A stretch of DNA of 64,000 bases, from contig JAPJBO010000413.1 of the NCBI GenBank assembly GCA_030068145.1, positions 62,001 to 126,000 of the forward strand, in the 5' to 3' direction. Position numbers and translations under genes: made by a program. The stretch is from Diplonema papillatum. Its lineage: Eukaryota; Euglenozoa; Diplonemea; Diplonemida; Diplonemidae. This document shows positions 41,430-52,010 of the stretch, one piece after another. The notes beneath the pieces were generated by a model. It searched no databases. It was not told the origin of the DNA and saw nothing but the letters and a program-made list of their open reading frames with translations. The first letter of the stretch is position 1. The number at the start of each line of letters is the position of its first letter.

Positions 41430-43541
41430 CTTGAGAATTCAGGTTCCACGACTGTTAAGCACGAGGTACCTTGGACTGCCTCACCAAGCACGGACCGCGG
41501 CTGAGACTGTCGGTTGAGGCAGCCGAGCAGACTACACGGTATCCACGCCCGGACTGTGACCAACGGCAAGATCGACGACGAACGAGACAACCCCCATGGG
41601 AGTGATAGAGTGGAAGAAACCCGGAGAAACGAGGCAACGAAGTTGCTCCAAACGGAAAAGGAGCTGCTCATGCCTACAATGGGTGAGCAAGACCGACTGG
41701 CTGCAGTTTACTCTACTGCCTTGGACTATCATCAATTTGCATCACACTACCGAAGAATTGTGAAAACGGGTGGAATAGTTACTGAGAAAGGGTACGTCAA
41801 CCCGGAAGCTTGCAGAAAAGGGGGGTAATTGATAGCGCCTACGAGTGAGTCTATCAGAAGTCAGTGTCGGAAAAGTATGTTCAACCCCTGGTAGTGTCGC
41901 CAGTCCCGGAAAGCGACAGAGCCCGAACCCCACAGACAAGAATATTCGTGGGTTTCGTTCTTTGCCGGGGCTTTGCACGAAATTGGCGCTACACAAAAGC
42001 AGGTGAGTTCTGCTTGCCAACAGTTCAAAGACCCCGGAAGTCAGCGGTGTGTATTATTGTTTTCTCTTACCGGTATGCAAGGTGGCGTCTGTTGAGCAAA
42101 AGGAAAACCTTTTAAGGGCTTATGTAAAAAAGAAGATGCATGAGCAGGTTCACGTCTGATACGAATACCGATACATTCGACAGGCTCGTTGTACGTGGTA
42201 AAGCTTCTGGGGCGGTGGAAAACTAGTCGAAGGTTCAAAAATCGTAGATGTGGGAATGAAGCCGCGGGCGGATAGCACTATAACCTCCGACTTCATCCCT
42301 TGAACAGGAAGGGAGGGAGAAACGGATTGACTGGCACTACGCACACGGAAGCCCAGCCTCCGAAGCTGGAGCCAAAGCTGAAGCTACAAAGCGGGTGTCA
42401 CACCCACCTTTCGGGTGTGCATTGCACACCGGCTTTTCGGCACGCCCTCTTCAACTCCAACTTCTGAGGCTGGACCGCCGTGCAAAACGCATGTTTGAGA
42501 AACTTCGTAACCCCCGTTTGGTTATCCGATGCCGTTCAAGTACGACATGGGATGTACCAACCGCAACAACGAAGAAATACGTAGTGGTGTGGTCGGGTGT
42601 GCCAGTTCCCGCAGTTACCCCGCAGTTCAACCGGGGTGTCTGCGGAGGCCCGCCCGGTGGCAGGCACACTAACCATCGAGTCAGACAACGTGACCAACAC
42701 GAAGGGTGCAGGAAGCTTTGTTGAACAAGTCGGTCAAAAGACGTGTTTCGTCAGAGGTTCGCGTGACGGCAATCATCAACCACCTGCCCCGCCCTAGCTT
42801 TTCGCAATAGACAATGGCGCATGGTTCTTCCAAACATGGTTCTTCCAAACACATGCGCGGGGCTGTCAGCGGAATCCGATACCGCACAAAAGCTCGCCGA
42901 CGGTATATCCGACATCTTCATATTCATAACAATCCAGAGTTGAGTTCCATCATTGGCTCCTTCGCACGGGAACTGTCGGTTTTGTTGTGCGAGCAGTTCC
43001 ACTATTCTTCATCCTTCTTCTTCTATCGGTTCGATGAAGAAGTGGGTGGGAGGTGGCCCGTCGTCACAAAAGCTAGGTGTAACGAGTGGCAGTCGCGTGG
43101 TCGCAATGTCGGGTGAACTCTGCGGCCATTCGACAAGTCGCCGAGCCGCAGGCTGCTGCTCTGAAGCCATCTGTGTCGCCAATAGACTCTCCTTCTCCTC
43201 TTGCCGTCCCTTCAGGTAAGCAACGGTATGTGTATTCATGAAATTGACCTGCATCATTCCGGGAGACTGCACTGTGTACATCCACTCCGCGCCTTCTTCC
43301 CCTTGGTTCGCACATTCGACCTTCCACAGTATCAAGGGAAGAGACGTCAGTCCCTTGCAGTAGGTGAGCTTTTCAGGCACGGCAACCACCTCATACGCAG
43401 TCATCACATCTTTCGCCACGATGGTGTCAATCAGCAGTCTGATCTCCCAGTGTGTGAACCAGCGAGTAGACTGAGCCGACTATGCTGTACCTCCTGAGAG
43501 TCTCCGTCCCCATGTTTCCACAGAGGGCCTCGCCACTTGAA
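41430..43541. repeat. segmental duplication block B
   Basis: Collinear with 31420-33830 of block A. Ends at 43541 inside the pseudocyclase gene. Confidence 0.75.
43009..43541 (-). pseudogene. C-terminal fragment, copy 4 of the pseudocyclase family
   Basis: Covers the end of the cyclase domain and the C-terminal tail (VAKDVMTAYEVVAVPEKLTY ... HFFIEPIEEEG). Upstream, near 43450, 20 bp present in the other copies are missing, which shifts the frame. Similarity stops at about 43541 within the domain, so all TM segments and most of the domain are absent. Confidence 0.8.
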
Positions 43542-43873
43542 ATAAAAAGTTCGCTTGAAATTCCGGGTTTTTTGCACGAAACTAGCTGGCAGCAGCAAAT
43601 ACCACTAAGAGTTGGTAGTGGAAACAGGCTACATGAATAATGCGGTGTGTTCCGTTTGCCAACTTTCCAAAGACCCCGTTGAGCGGTGTGTATTTTGTGC
43701 GGCCGACGTCAAACGTCGTTCTGATGGCGACTTTTATTATCGGGGTCAACTACACACGTTGGCGCAGTGAGCTGGTCTGGACCGATCATCTGCGATGGGT
43801 TGAATCGGGTTCCGCGCTCCGATACTGAGTAGTCCAGGGACGACAGAGTTTTGTTACGTGCGCTCCGATACTG

Positions 43874-43925
43874 TGTTGTTTTTCGCTCTCAGGACTTTGA
43901 CCTGTTGTGTTTGTGATTTGTCGGG
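43874..43925 (+). repeat. dispersed repeat family E, short copy
   Basis: GTGTTGTTTTTCGCTCTCAGGACTTTGACC then TGTTGTGTTTGTGATTTGTC (written in two parts, the second part matching 61987-62006). Confidence 0.6.
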
Positions 43926-44945
43926 AACAAAATTTCAAGGGTTGGGATATAAGGGAATTACACCATGCAAATACCCTGTGCCGAATCACGGAACATCGAG
44001 AAACCCCCGGACCGGGGGAATCGACTAAAAGAAAAAGCGTACGGGCTTCGCCCGCGGACCCTCCTAAAAAAGTGAGTTGGCTCGACAGAGCTATTTGCAC
44101 ACCTCTAGTCTCGGATAAAATCGTAGACGTGGAAACGAAGCCGCGGACGAGTAGCACTATTACCTCAGGCTTCATTTCTTGAACAGGAAGGGAGAGAGAA
44201 ACGGATTGACGGCACTGAGGAGGTGTAATATTCACACGGAAGTCCAGCCTCCAAGAAGCTGGTGGCTGGTGCTGAAGCTGAAGCTGAAGTGACGAAGCGG
44301 GTGTTACGGGTGTGCATTACACACATTTTAGTTGCAGCACACCCGCTTTTCCGGTATGTCCCGGCACGCCCTCTTTAACTCCAGCTTCTGCAAAACGCAA
44401 GTTTGAAACAACAAGAAAGTTCATAAAAGTCGCTTGGATATCCGATTTCGTCCAAATACGGCATGCGCAGATCTTGAATATTCAATGGAGAACATTGAAG
44501 GCCGAAGTGGAGAAGGTTTCCGTGTCAACAGCAATTGGACATGGGTCAGTCGGTCCTAAGACAAGGTGTAGTTGCTCGCCTCAACGCTGCTACTGACGAG
44601 CTTGATCGGACGTGATAAACTAACCGCAATAACGAAGAAACGCGTAGTGGTTCGTCGGTGGGTACGATGTCGGGTCAGGCACACTACCCATCGAGTCAGC
44701 TTTCGTCAGAAGACTGTCAGTTGCTCCGTCAGAGTTTGCGTGACGGCGATCATCAACCACCCGCTACGCTTTTCGCAATAAACGATTGCGCATGGTTCTT
44801 CGAAACACATGCACGGGGCTGTCAGCGGAATACCGTGACACCGCACTAAAGCTCGGCGATGGTCTTCATAACTATCCGAACTTGGGTTCTTAGCACGGGA
44901 ACTGTCGGTTCTGTTGCGACCACAAACACATAGCTCCACTATTCG

Positions 44946-46859
44946 TCATACTTCTTCCTTCGTCGGTTCAGTGAAGAGGTAGGTGGGAGGTGGACGGTCG
45001 GTTTCGTCATAAGAACTGGGGGTGACGAGAGGCAGTCGCGTGGTCGCAACGTCGGGTGAACTCTGCAGCCATTCGACAAGTCGCCGAGCCTCAGGCTGCT
45101 GCTCTGAAGCCATCTGTGTCGCCAATAGACTCTCTTTCTCCTCTTGCTGTCCCTTCAGGTAAGCAAGGGTGAGCGTGTTCATGAAATCGACCTGCATCAT
45201 TTCGTGAGACTGCACTGTGTACATCCACTCCGCGCCTTCTTCCCCTTGGTTCGCATGTTCGACCTTCCACAGTATCAAGGGAAGAGACGTCAGCCCCTTG
45301 CAGTAGGTGAGCTTTTCAGGCACGGCAACCACCTCATACGCAGTCATCACATCTTTCGCCACGGTGGTGTCAATCAGCAGTCTGATCTCCCAGTCCCTGG
45401 CTACAGAAGCGATGGTGTGAGCCAGCGAGTAGACTGGGCCGACTATGTTGTACCTCCTGAGAGTCTCCGTCCCCACGTTTCCACAGAGGGCCTCACCACT
45501 TGAAACCCCACAATGTGTCGTGATGTGTGACTTCTGCAAACCAACGCCTATCTCGTAAGCTGCCAATACCGACATGTTCCGATGACAGACGCATGGACGT
45601 GACGCATTCCACGAACACGCAACACGATCTCCCATGAAGAAGTCGACAATACCCTTTGAACTGCTCACGGTTTTGATTGTCAGGGAGAGGAGTGCCCTCT
45701 GAAGGCACGCGATGTCTCGTCTCGAGTCGTTGTTGGAAAGCTTGTTCGTGTCGCTACCCAACGCACGGGAGTCCAACAGCCCGTGAAGCCCTCGCACGTT
45801 GAGCGCTACAATCGAAACAGTTCGACGGACATACTCGTCACTGACGGAATGGCGGCAAAGATCAACAGAAGTTGGGTTGGAAGCGGAAGAGGGATCGAGG
45901 CTGATTCGCTGCGAGCATCGATGTTCGCTTGCGGGACTCTTTGGGCTGTCTTCTGCGTACATGAAGCAAGACTGTGGGAGGAACGGTTCGTACCGCTTCA
46001 GGTTGGAAAGTAAATTCGACAAAACCGCGACGAATTCTTCAGATATTGCGGGTTGGCCACCGCCCGCGTCGCCGCGCTCTGAACACTTCCGCAGCAGCGT
46101 CTCGGCCTCGGCAAGCTGGAACTGAACCAGCAAATCGGAGACATCCGTTGCGGCTTCAATGCTCGCTAGCATCTTGTCTTTCTCAGCGTGCAGCTTCTGA
46201 GCGAAGCTTCGAGTGATGAAAAAGTCAATGACGAATACTAACGATGCCAGCACGAATGAGCTCGCGCCTTCGTCCATTGGTTTCTCGCACGGCGGCCGGC
46301 TGCAGTCGCAGTGTGCCCTGCGAACGCTGTACGGATCAGTCAGTGCAACGTCATACAACCCAAACCTGAACACCGCCTCGGTCTCAGTAACGAGCAACCA
46401 AGCGACCCCCGTGGCCACCATGCAAGTGCTGAACTTCGAAGGCAATTTGCACACCAACGCAACGTCCGTAAACAACACGAGAAAGGGCCAAGGCCGGTCC
46501 ATCATCGCGGCGGCGCGATCCAGGTCGGAGAGGAACAAGCAAAGCACACCGCCGACAATCCACGTGCACATATTCAGGTCACTGACATGCTTCAGGTAGA
46601 GGACAGACATTACGAGGCAGCCAGTCCACAAGCTGAGTAGAAAACACGAGTAAAACATGAGGTCCCGGTCCTGGGCAGCCAGCCGCTGGAGGGCAGTGAA
46701 GGCCGCCACAAACCCTACAGCGAGCAGGTAAGTCAGGTAGATCAACTTGCGAAGTCCTTGCATGTCGGTTTCACCAGGCACCGTAGCGTAACGGCGAAGT
46801 GACTCGCCAGGCACCGAAACGCAATGGCGAAGTGCCGCGAATAGCCGCGCGACGCTCAT
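44946..46859 (-). CDS. six-TM protein with degenerate class III cyclase domain, copy 5 (637 aa)
   Basis: The start is the ATG at 46859 (MSVARLFAALRH), by homology to the copy at 35220; an in-frame ATG at 46895 lies in unrelated flank. A short internal duplication near the N-terminus (SVPGESLRRYATVPGET) adds 15 codons. Six TM segments, a helical linker and cyclase-homology domain follow as in copy 3, with the same losses: Asn for the first metal Asp (VALNVRGL), kept FMGDRVACSW, and VGPVYSLAHT in place of GDxVNxAxR (here Pro rather than Gln at the purine-Asp position). The frame is intact for 637 codons, which suggests constraint on the protein despite loss of catalytic residues. A SINE-like insertion lies 20-320 bp upstream of the ATG and may alter its promoter or 5'UTR. 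Confidence 0.83.
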   Translation of the reverse strand: MSVARLFAALRHCVSVPGESLRRYATVPGETDMQGLRKLIYLTYLLAVGFVAAFTALQRLAAQDRDLMFYSCFLLSLWTGCLVMSVLYLKHVSDLNMCTWIVGGVLCLFLSDLDRAAAMMDRPWPFLVLFTDVALVCKLPSKFSTCMVATGVAWLLVTETEAVFRFGLYDVALTDPYSVRRAHCDCSRPPCEKPMDEGASSFVLASLVFVIDFFITRSFAQKLHAEKDKMLASIEAATDVSDLLVQFQLAEAETLLRKCSERGDAGGGQPAISEEFVAVLSNLLSNLKRYEPFLPQSCFMYAEDSPKSPASEHRCSQRISLDPSSASNPTSVDLCRHSVSDEYVRRTVSIVALNVRGLHGLLDSRALGSDTNKLSNNDSRRDIACLQRALLSLTIKTVSSSKGIVDFFMGDRVACSWNASRPCVCHRNMSVLAAYEIGVGLQKSHITTHCGVSSGEALCGNVGTETLRRYNIVGPVYSLAHTIASVARDWEIRLLIDTTVAKDVMTAYEVVAVPEKLTYCKGLTSLPLILWKVEHANQGEEGAEWMYTVQSHEMMQVDFMNTLTLAYLKGQQEEKESLLATQMASEQQPEARRLVEWLQSSPDVATTRLPLVTPSSYDETDRPPPTYLFTEPTKEEV

Positions 46860-46879
46860 TTTATTGTGTCTCGAGAATG

Positions 46880-47175
46880 GGGGTCCTATGAACATGCAAT
46901 GTGAATAGCCTCTATTCGAGCCAACCCCATTTTTCTATAAACGAGTTCGAAAGTGTATTGTTTTTGGCTGGATTTAGTGGGGAGCTAGCTTTTCCCCCCC
47001 CCTGCCCAAAAGCATAGGGGTGGCAGAGTGAGCTGGCTTCGGCCTTCAGGCCGGTAGGCCCGGGTTCGGACCCCGCCCATGACACTTTTCCGGTCCAAAA
47101 TTGTTTTCGAGGTTAGTTGCGTTCCGGGGTCTAATGTGCCCGAAAATTGCGTTTTTTGCGGAGTTTCGGGGAGGT
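46880..47175 (+). mobile_element. SINE-like repeat with tRNA-like centre, copy 3, at the 5' end of pseudocyclase copy 5
   Basis: Order: GGTCCTATGAACATGCAATG, CTATTCGAGCCAACCCC, T-rich stretch, tRNA-like segment 47025-47085 (A-box-like GGTGGCAGAGTGAGCTGG; B-box-like GGTTCGGACCC), tail ending GCGTTTTTTGCGGAGTTTC. The paralogous 5' flank at 35221-35250 lacks it, giving a natural empty site. Confidence 0.7.
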
Positions 47176-47514
47176 TTTCTCCTGGACAGCGGTGAGACTC
47201 AGGCGGTTGCGAACAAAACCCATGTGTACTGAAAATCTAAATGAGCCCTGGTGAAGAGGAGCGACCATTCTGACAGTTCTCGTGCCGGAAATGCTCGGTA
47301 CACTCAAGATCAATCCGACCAGGATGCAAGCAACAGAGAGACAAGGATGTGTTTCCACACGCAAGCATTCTCACAGAGTCGCTCCGGTTGCTGACCTTTT
47401 CCGAGAACACATCAAAACACATCAAGGGGACTGTTCACCACTGCAGTGTTGTCCACGGCGCGACGCTCACGAAGCCAACAGGGAGTTCGTCTATTATCAT
47501 GAAGAAGGCATCGA

Positions 47515-47822
47515 GTTACCAATGCTACTGGCTGTGCGTTGACAAGGCTACTGGCTGTGCGTTAACAAGGCTACTGGCTGTGCGCTAACAATAGGCTACT
47601 GGCTGTGCGTCAACAAGGCTACTGGCTGTGCGTTAGCAAGGCTACTGGCTGTGCGTTAACAAAGGCTACTGGTTGTGCGTTAACAACAGGCTACTCGCTG
47701 TGCGTCAACAAGGCTACTGGCTGTGCGTTAACAAGGCTACTGGCTGTGCGTTAACAACAGGCTACTGGCTGTGCGTTAACAACAGGCTACTGGTTGTGCG
47801 TTAACAAGGCTACTGGCTGAGC
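47515..47822 (+). repeat. ~24-bp minisatellite, ~12 units
   Basis: Units of AAGGCTACTGGCTGTGCGTT plus AAC, with AACA variants. Confidence 0.95.
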
Positions 47823-48158
47823 GTTCCTGACAATCGTTAACATCTTGTGCGGGCTGTCGGCACGCAGTGGGTACACCCCCAACGCCTGAACGGGTGATGC
47901 CTGACAAACCCAAAGAGGTGGGCATTCAATCGAACGTGAGTTGCGTTAGCAGGCCGAGTATGGTCTCAGTGTTCTGTGATAGGGAACCGACTGCGACAAC
48001 GCCTGCTAATAGTTGAACCGGCACGCGCAGAGCGCTTCGCGAGGGGAATCATACGTCAAAGGTCCTGGCGGAATGCTGTCGGTTGACTAGCAGCATGGCA
48101 GCTGTGGCTAGTCCACAGAGGCGAAGTTCCCAGGAGGCGAAGTGAACGTAAAACGTTT
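47823..48158. other. no gene recognised
   Basis: No ORF or repeat of note. Confidence 0.4.
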
Positions 48159-48478
48159 ATTAAATTCCGCTCCTTCGAGGGGTCACTCGGAGCCGTTGCT
48201 CCCACTCGTCCCGCGCATTTAACGTACATTTAATGCCGCGTTCGCCCAAACAGAATACGTGGTTACGGTCCTTAGCTGGCCTGCTAAAGCTGTGGGACAG
48301 AGCCGACGGCGCAGCCGCTGCTAGCAGGGGCGGCCTGTGCGGGACTGACTAAGCGACGGAGGCGGCAGGTGCGCAACCGTGGCTGTGAGTCTAACAGACG
48401 GAGCTCAGCTGGCGGCGAGCAAGCTTGCGTTTGCTGGCCGACCGCGCCATTCAGCTCACGTGTCTATTGGATTGTCCC
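48159..48478 (+). repeat. 320-bp direct repeat, copy 1 (LTR-like)
   Basis: Starts ATTAAATTCCGCTCCTTCGA and ends GTCTATTGGATTGTCCC. By eye identical to 49667-49986; start-to-start distance 1508 bp. The ends do not have the usual TG...CA. Confidence 0.85.
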
Positions 48479-49666
48479 TCGCCGAGTCGGCCCTAGCAAG
48501 CCAGGGACCGCAACCTCATCGTCCGAGCATCGCAAAGCGGCAGACCTACTCACCGGTCAGCCCGCTTTGAATCGCAGTGTACATGTGGGCTAGAGAAAGA
48601 AAAATGACCCGCCTCGACACAGCCCCCGAGGACCTTGTCCCCGTAGTAGGTGACCATGGTGTCCGCTGACCAATCGCCCATCTTTTCACCCGCAGCCCAT
48701 GCTCGTCTTGAGGAGGGGACAGCAGCCCCCTATCCCGGCGCGGCTGACGAAGGCCGCTCTACTCCTCCCGAGGGGCGGCTCTCGTTGAGGCACGACAGGA
48801 CCCCTGGCTTCTCCGCAGTCTCCCTGAAAGAAGTATACTTGACACACTGGCAAGGCAGGCGCCGGCCGCCACACCTTTCAGCAGCGAAGACCACGACTTT
48901 GCCCGGCAAACCTTCGGGCGGGTGGCGCAGGGGGAAAAGTCTTAGTTCAATGTTTAGGCAGGACACTGCCTCTCATGCAACGGGCGGGACCAGACCGACC
49001 CCCTCAAATGTAGGCGTCTGCATCACTTGCCTTGTGTCTTGGACACCGTCCACTGTCCTTATCGCTCGCAGGCTGGAGGCCCCCAGGAGCGCGAGTGCTC
49101 CCCTAGCAGCTGCAGGGCCCGACACGAATACGCGCCTACCGTCCAAACTCAGCAGTCGTGAGACTCGCGCTCGAGCCCCCTTGCGGACCGTACCGACGTG
49201 CCCACGTGAGGCCTCTGTACACGACCAGGAGGATCGAGAGGACGTACAGGTCGAGTCAGGCACGTGGTCCACAGGGAGTGGTGCGAGCGGGCATCCGCCG
49301 TATCCGATGACAGCTCGGAGGCTGGAGGCGTTCGCGGGGTACATTAATTATAGCGCTTGGAGGGAGCGAGGTGCATATCTCGCGCATGGAGGGAGCGCTT
49401 CAGCGTGCAGCCGTCCGTTCCTTCGGAGACGATTCCGAACCCGTGCCTCGGAAGGCGCTCGCATAGCGTGCCGCTGGGAACGCGTGCTCCCGAAGGCCCA
49501 CAACATACCGATTACCTCGCGACTCGTTGGCCGAGAAGGAACCCTTCAAGTGGGCTACCCCCCGTCTATTTTCTGGGGCGGGCGGGTGGGAAGAAAATGC
49601 GTGTCCTGTTCGGTGGTTTCGTTCTCTGCCGGCGCTTTGCACGAAATTAGCTGGCATTAAATTCCC
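48479..49666. other. 1.19-kb interior between the 320-bp direct repeats
   Basis: A 336-codon plus-strand frame (48650-49660) and shorter minus frames exist, but none shows gag, pol or other motifs. The right end (49617-49655) carries TTCGTTCTCTGCCGG...TTTGCACGAAATTAGCTGG, also found at 32172, 41953 and 43570. Confidence 0.4.
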
Positions 49667-49986
49667 ATTAAATTCCGCTCCTTCGAGGGGTCACTCGGAG
49701 CCGTTGCTCCCACTCGTCCCGCGCATTTAACGTACATTTAATGCCGCGTTCGCCCAAACAGAATACGTGGTTACGGTCCTTAGCTGGCCTGCTAAAGCTG
49801 TGGGACAGAGCCGACGGCGCAGCCGCTGCTAGCAGGGGCGGCCTGTGCGGGACTGACTAAGCGACGGAGGCGGCAGGTGCGCAACCGTGGCTGTGAGTCT
49901 AACAGACGGAGCTCAGCTGGCGGCGAGCAAGCTTGCGTTTGCTGGCCGACCGCGCCATTCAGCTCACGTGTCTATTGGATTGTCCC
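49667..49986 (+). repeat. 320-bp direct repeat, copy 2 (LTR-like)
   Basis: Same as 48159-48478. No target duplication was found flanking the pair. Confidence 0.85.
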
Positions 49987-50775
49987 AATGGCTCTTATCC
50001 CAATGGACCTTTGGCGCAGCGCCCGAACGAAGGAGGGCGGGGAGGAAGCCCCGAACGGGAGCTAGCAACCGCGTCTCCTTCGCGACATCAGGGGACGGAA
50101 GCGCTGCCAGGACTAGCCAGCGGTCGGCCCTAGCGCACTTCGCTATTGCTGCGTCAACAACACGCTGGTCGACTTCCCCCCTTCTGCAGTGCAGGATGCC
50201 CCGGATGGGGAGTCCCGCCCCAAGCGTGTAGGAGCTTGCGTGGGCAGGGCCGCGATGTTATTCCCGGGACCTTGTCACGCACGCGTTGCCCGGGGCGACG
50301 TCGTTGTCCCCACGCCGAGACGGTAGACTCGTCTTCGTCACCGAACCACAGCTCAAAAAAGCCACTGTCCCGGCCACGAACTCCAGGTGGTAAACATTAA
50401 GGGGAACGGCGAGAAGTAATGTCCAGGCCGCGTTCGACTCCTGAAGACGGGTTGCAGCTGGACCCGGCCCATCCTGCCGAAGAGCGCCGACGTCGCAAAG
50501 CTCAGCTTTACCACCAGGGAGGCTTCGGGCCCGCGACCTTTGTCATGACCTTCACCAATGCGTTGTAGTGCGCCGCGCCGCCGCGGCCTCTCCGAACGAC
50601 AGCCTTTTTATCCTGAGAATCCAAAGAGCCGACCCGTCGCTGGGTCCTCGGCAGAGCCGTGTCCAGCTCCACCGGTGTCGACATCCGGACAGCCTGGTGT
50701 ATTAGGGCTATCCGCCGCCGTCGCAGGCGCGCTCTGCTCTAAGGGGAACGTGCTCACCGGACTTCACCTGGCGGA
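49987..50775. other. no gene recognised
   Basis: GC-rich, short frames only. Confidence 0.4.
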
Positions 50776-51522
50776 TCATGAAACCTGCCACCGGCCCCGT
50801 TTCGGACTGAGCATCAATGGCCTTGTTCGCCGGGAAGTCAGCACGGATGACGTGCCTCGACCTTGCCAGGACGTCGGGTTGGCGGTGCAGCAGGTCTTCT
50901 TTGGTGGTCTCGGACTGACCGGGCGGGCCAGGCGAGTGGGTGACGTACCCACTAACTCCGATACTGGGCAGCCCGTCCTGAGGTGATGCAGCAGGTGGCG
51001 CCCCAGGTACCCAGATCCCGCGGCATCTCGTACCGGGGGGTCCACGTCGCGCAGACCAGCGGAAGTTGCAAGGACGTCTCTTTCCAGCTGGTCAAGAAAT
51101 TCGCTGCCGTACTTGAGGTGAGGCAGCAGGGCGTCGGCGCCCTGGATACCCAGATCCCGCATCTCGTCTGGAAGGCCAATGTGGGCCCATGCGGCGGAAG
51201 TTGCGAGGACCTCTCTTTCCCAGCGGATCAAGAAATCCAGGCGCATGCGCTGGGCCTCCGAACCGGTGTCAGTGTGCAGGAAGTGCCGCGGTTATTTCGT
51301 CGTGATCTGGGACATGTCCCTGTCCATCGGTAAGGCGCCGAAGGCGCGCTCGGCGAACTCATACCTCCTCAGCACGCCTCGGAGCTGGAACTTGACTCCG
51401 GCGGACCAGAAGCCGACAGTCGGCGCTGCAATACGCAGCGTCCGGAGTGAGAGATGAGTTGGTGCTGATGCGCGGATGAGGTGAGTCCCTTCCGCGTTGA
51501 TAGAGTGACGACGAACTTTCAA
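50776..51522 (-). pseudogene. decayed minus-strand ORF with an internal ~139-bp duplication
   Basis: Two in-phase open stretches (51522-51292 and 51246-50776) are separated by a TAA. The downstream stretch holds two similar ~46-residue segments (FLIRWEREVLATSAAWAHIG and FLDQLERDVLATSAGLRDVD), matching tandem DNA copies at about 50980-51118 and 51119-51257. Not recognised; probably a transposon relic. Confidence 0.3.
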
Positions 51523-51718
51523 ATATTAAACAGGGGGTAAACACCGCCGGCGAGTCAGCCATTGAGCCCCATGTGTCAAGGTCGAACCCGACTGGTGACC
51601 CTCCTGGGAGGTACGGCAGCATGTCTAAGGGGAGTATGAGGAGTGGGAGCGTGCATTACGCATTCCCTCACGGTTCTTCTGTTCGGCTTCTTACTTCCTA
51701 CATGGCGGCGCGGAAAAA

Positions 51719-52010
51719 TCCTTGCCTTGAACCTGCCCAGTGTCCTTCCGCATGGAGGCACACGGAAGAGCTCCCCCGCAAGGGTGCTTACCCCCGCGAG
51801 TAAAAGGGTGCTTCTTTCCAGGGCAGGTATTCTCATCTTGCAAGGTGCCGGTGCTTCCTCACGGGCCCCGACGCACGCCTGCGTCCTCTCCATCCAACCC
51901 TCTGTTTTTTCTTCTTTCTCTGTATCTCCAAGTTCTCCCCTCGTGCTGGCACCGCGAAGCGAGGTCCGTCGCTGCTAGCGGGCCCAGAGAAGGGAAATAA
52001 AATTCAAGCT
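51719..52010 (+). repeat. left arm of a large inverted repeat
   Basis: Reverse complement of parts of 54085-54585 (shared GTGTCCTTCCGCATGGAGGC, GGTATTCTCATCTTGCAAGG, GCAAGGTGCCGGTGCTTCC, GGACCTCGCTTCGCGG on the complement). Confidence 0.85.

Larger units (their letters stand above)
44190..47265. repeat. segmental duplication block C (contains pseudocyclase copy 5)
   Basis: Matches block A from 32590 to 35340 in 3' flank, gene and 5' flank. It differs by the SINE-like insertion at 46880-47175. Confidence 0.75.

Noticed and set aside
47025..47085. Functional tRNA gene
   Set aside because: A and B boxes are present, but acceptor and anticodon stems do not pair well and the segment recurs inside a longer repeat.
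48650..49660. 336-codon plus-strand ORF between the 320-bp repeats
   Set aside because: No motif, composition driven by GC content, and competing frames on the other strand.
50008..50030. Retroviral-style primer-binding site (GGCGCAGCGCCCGAACG)
   Set aside because: Not adjacent to the end of the LTR-like repeat and only partly similar to known primer-binding sites.
50776..51246. Genuine two-repeat helical protein
   Set aside because: The repeat is a recent DNA duplication, a stop interrupts the frame upstream, and no family fits; kept only as a relic.
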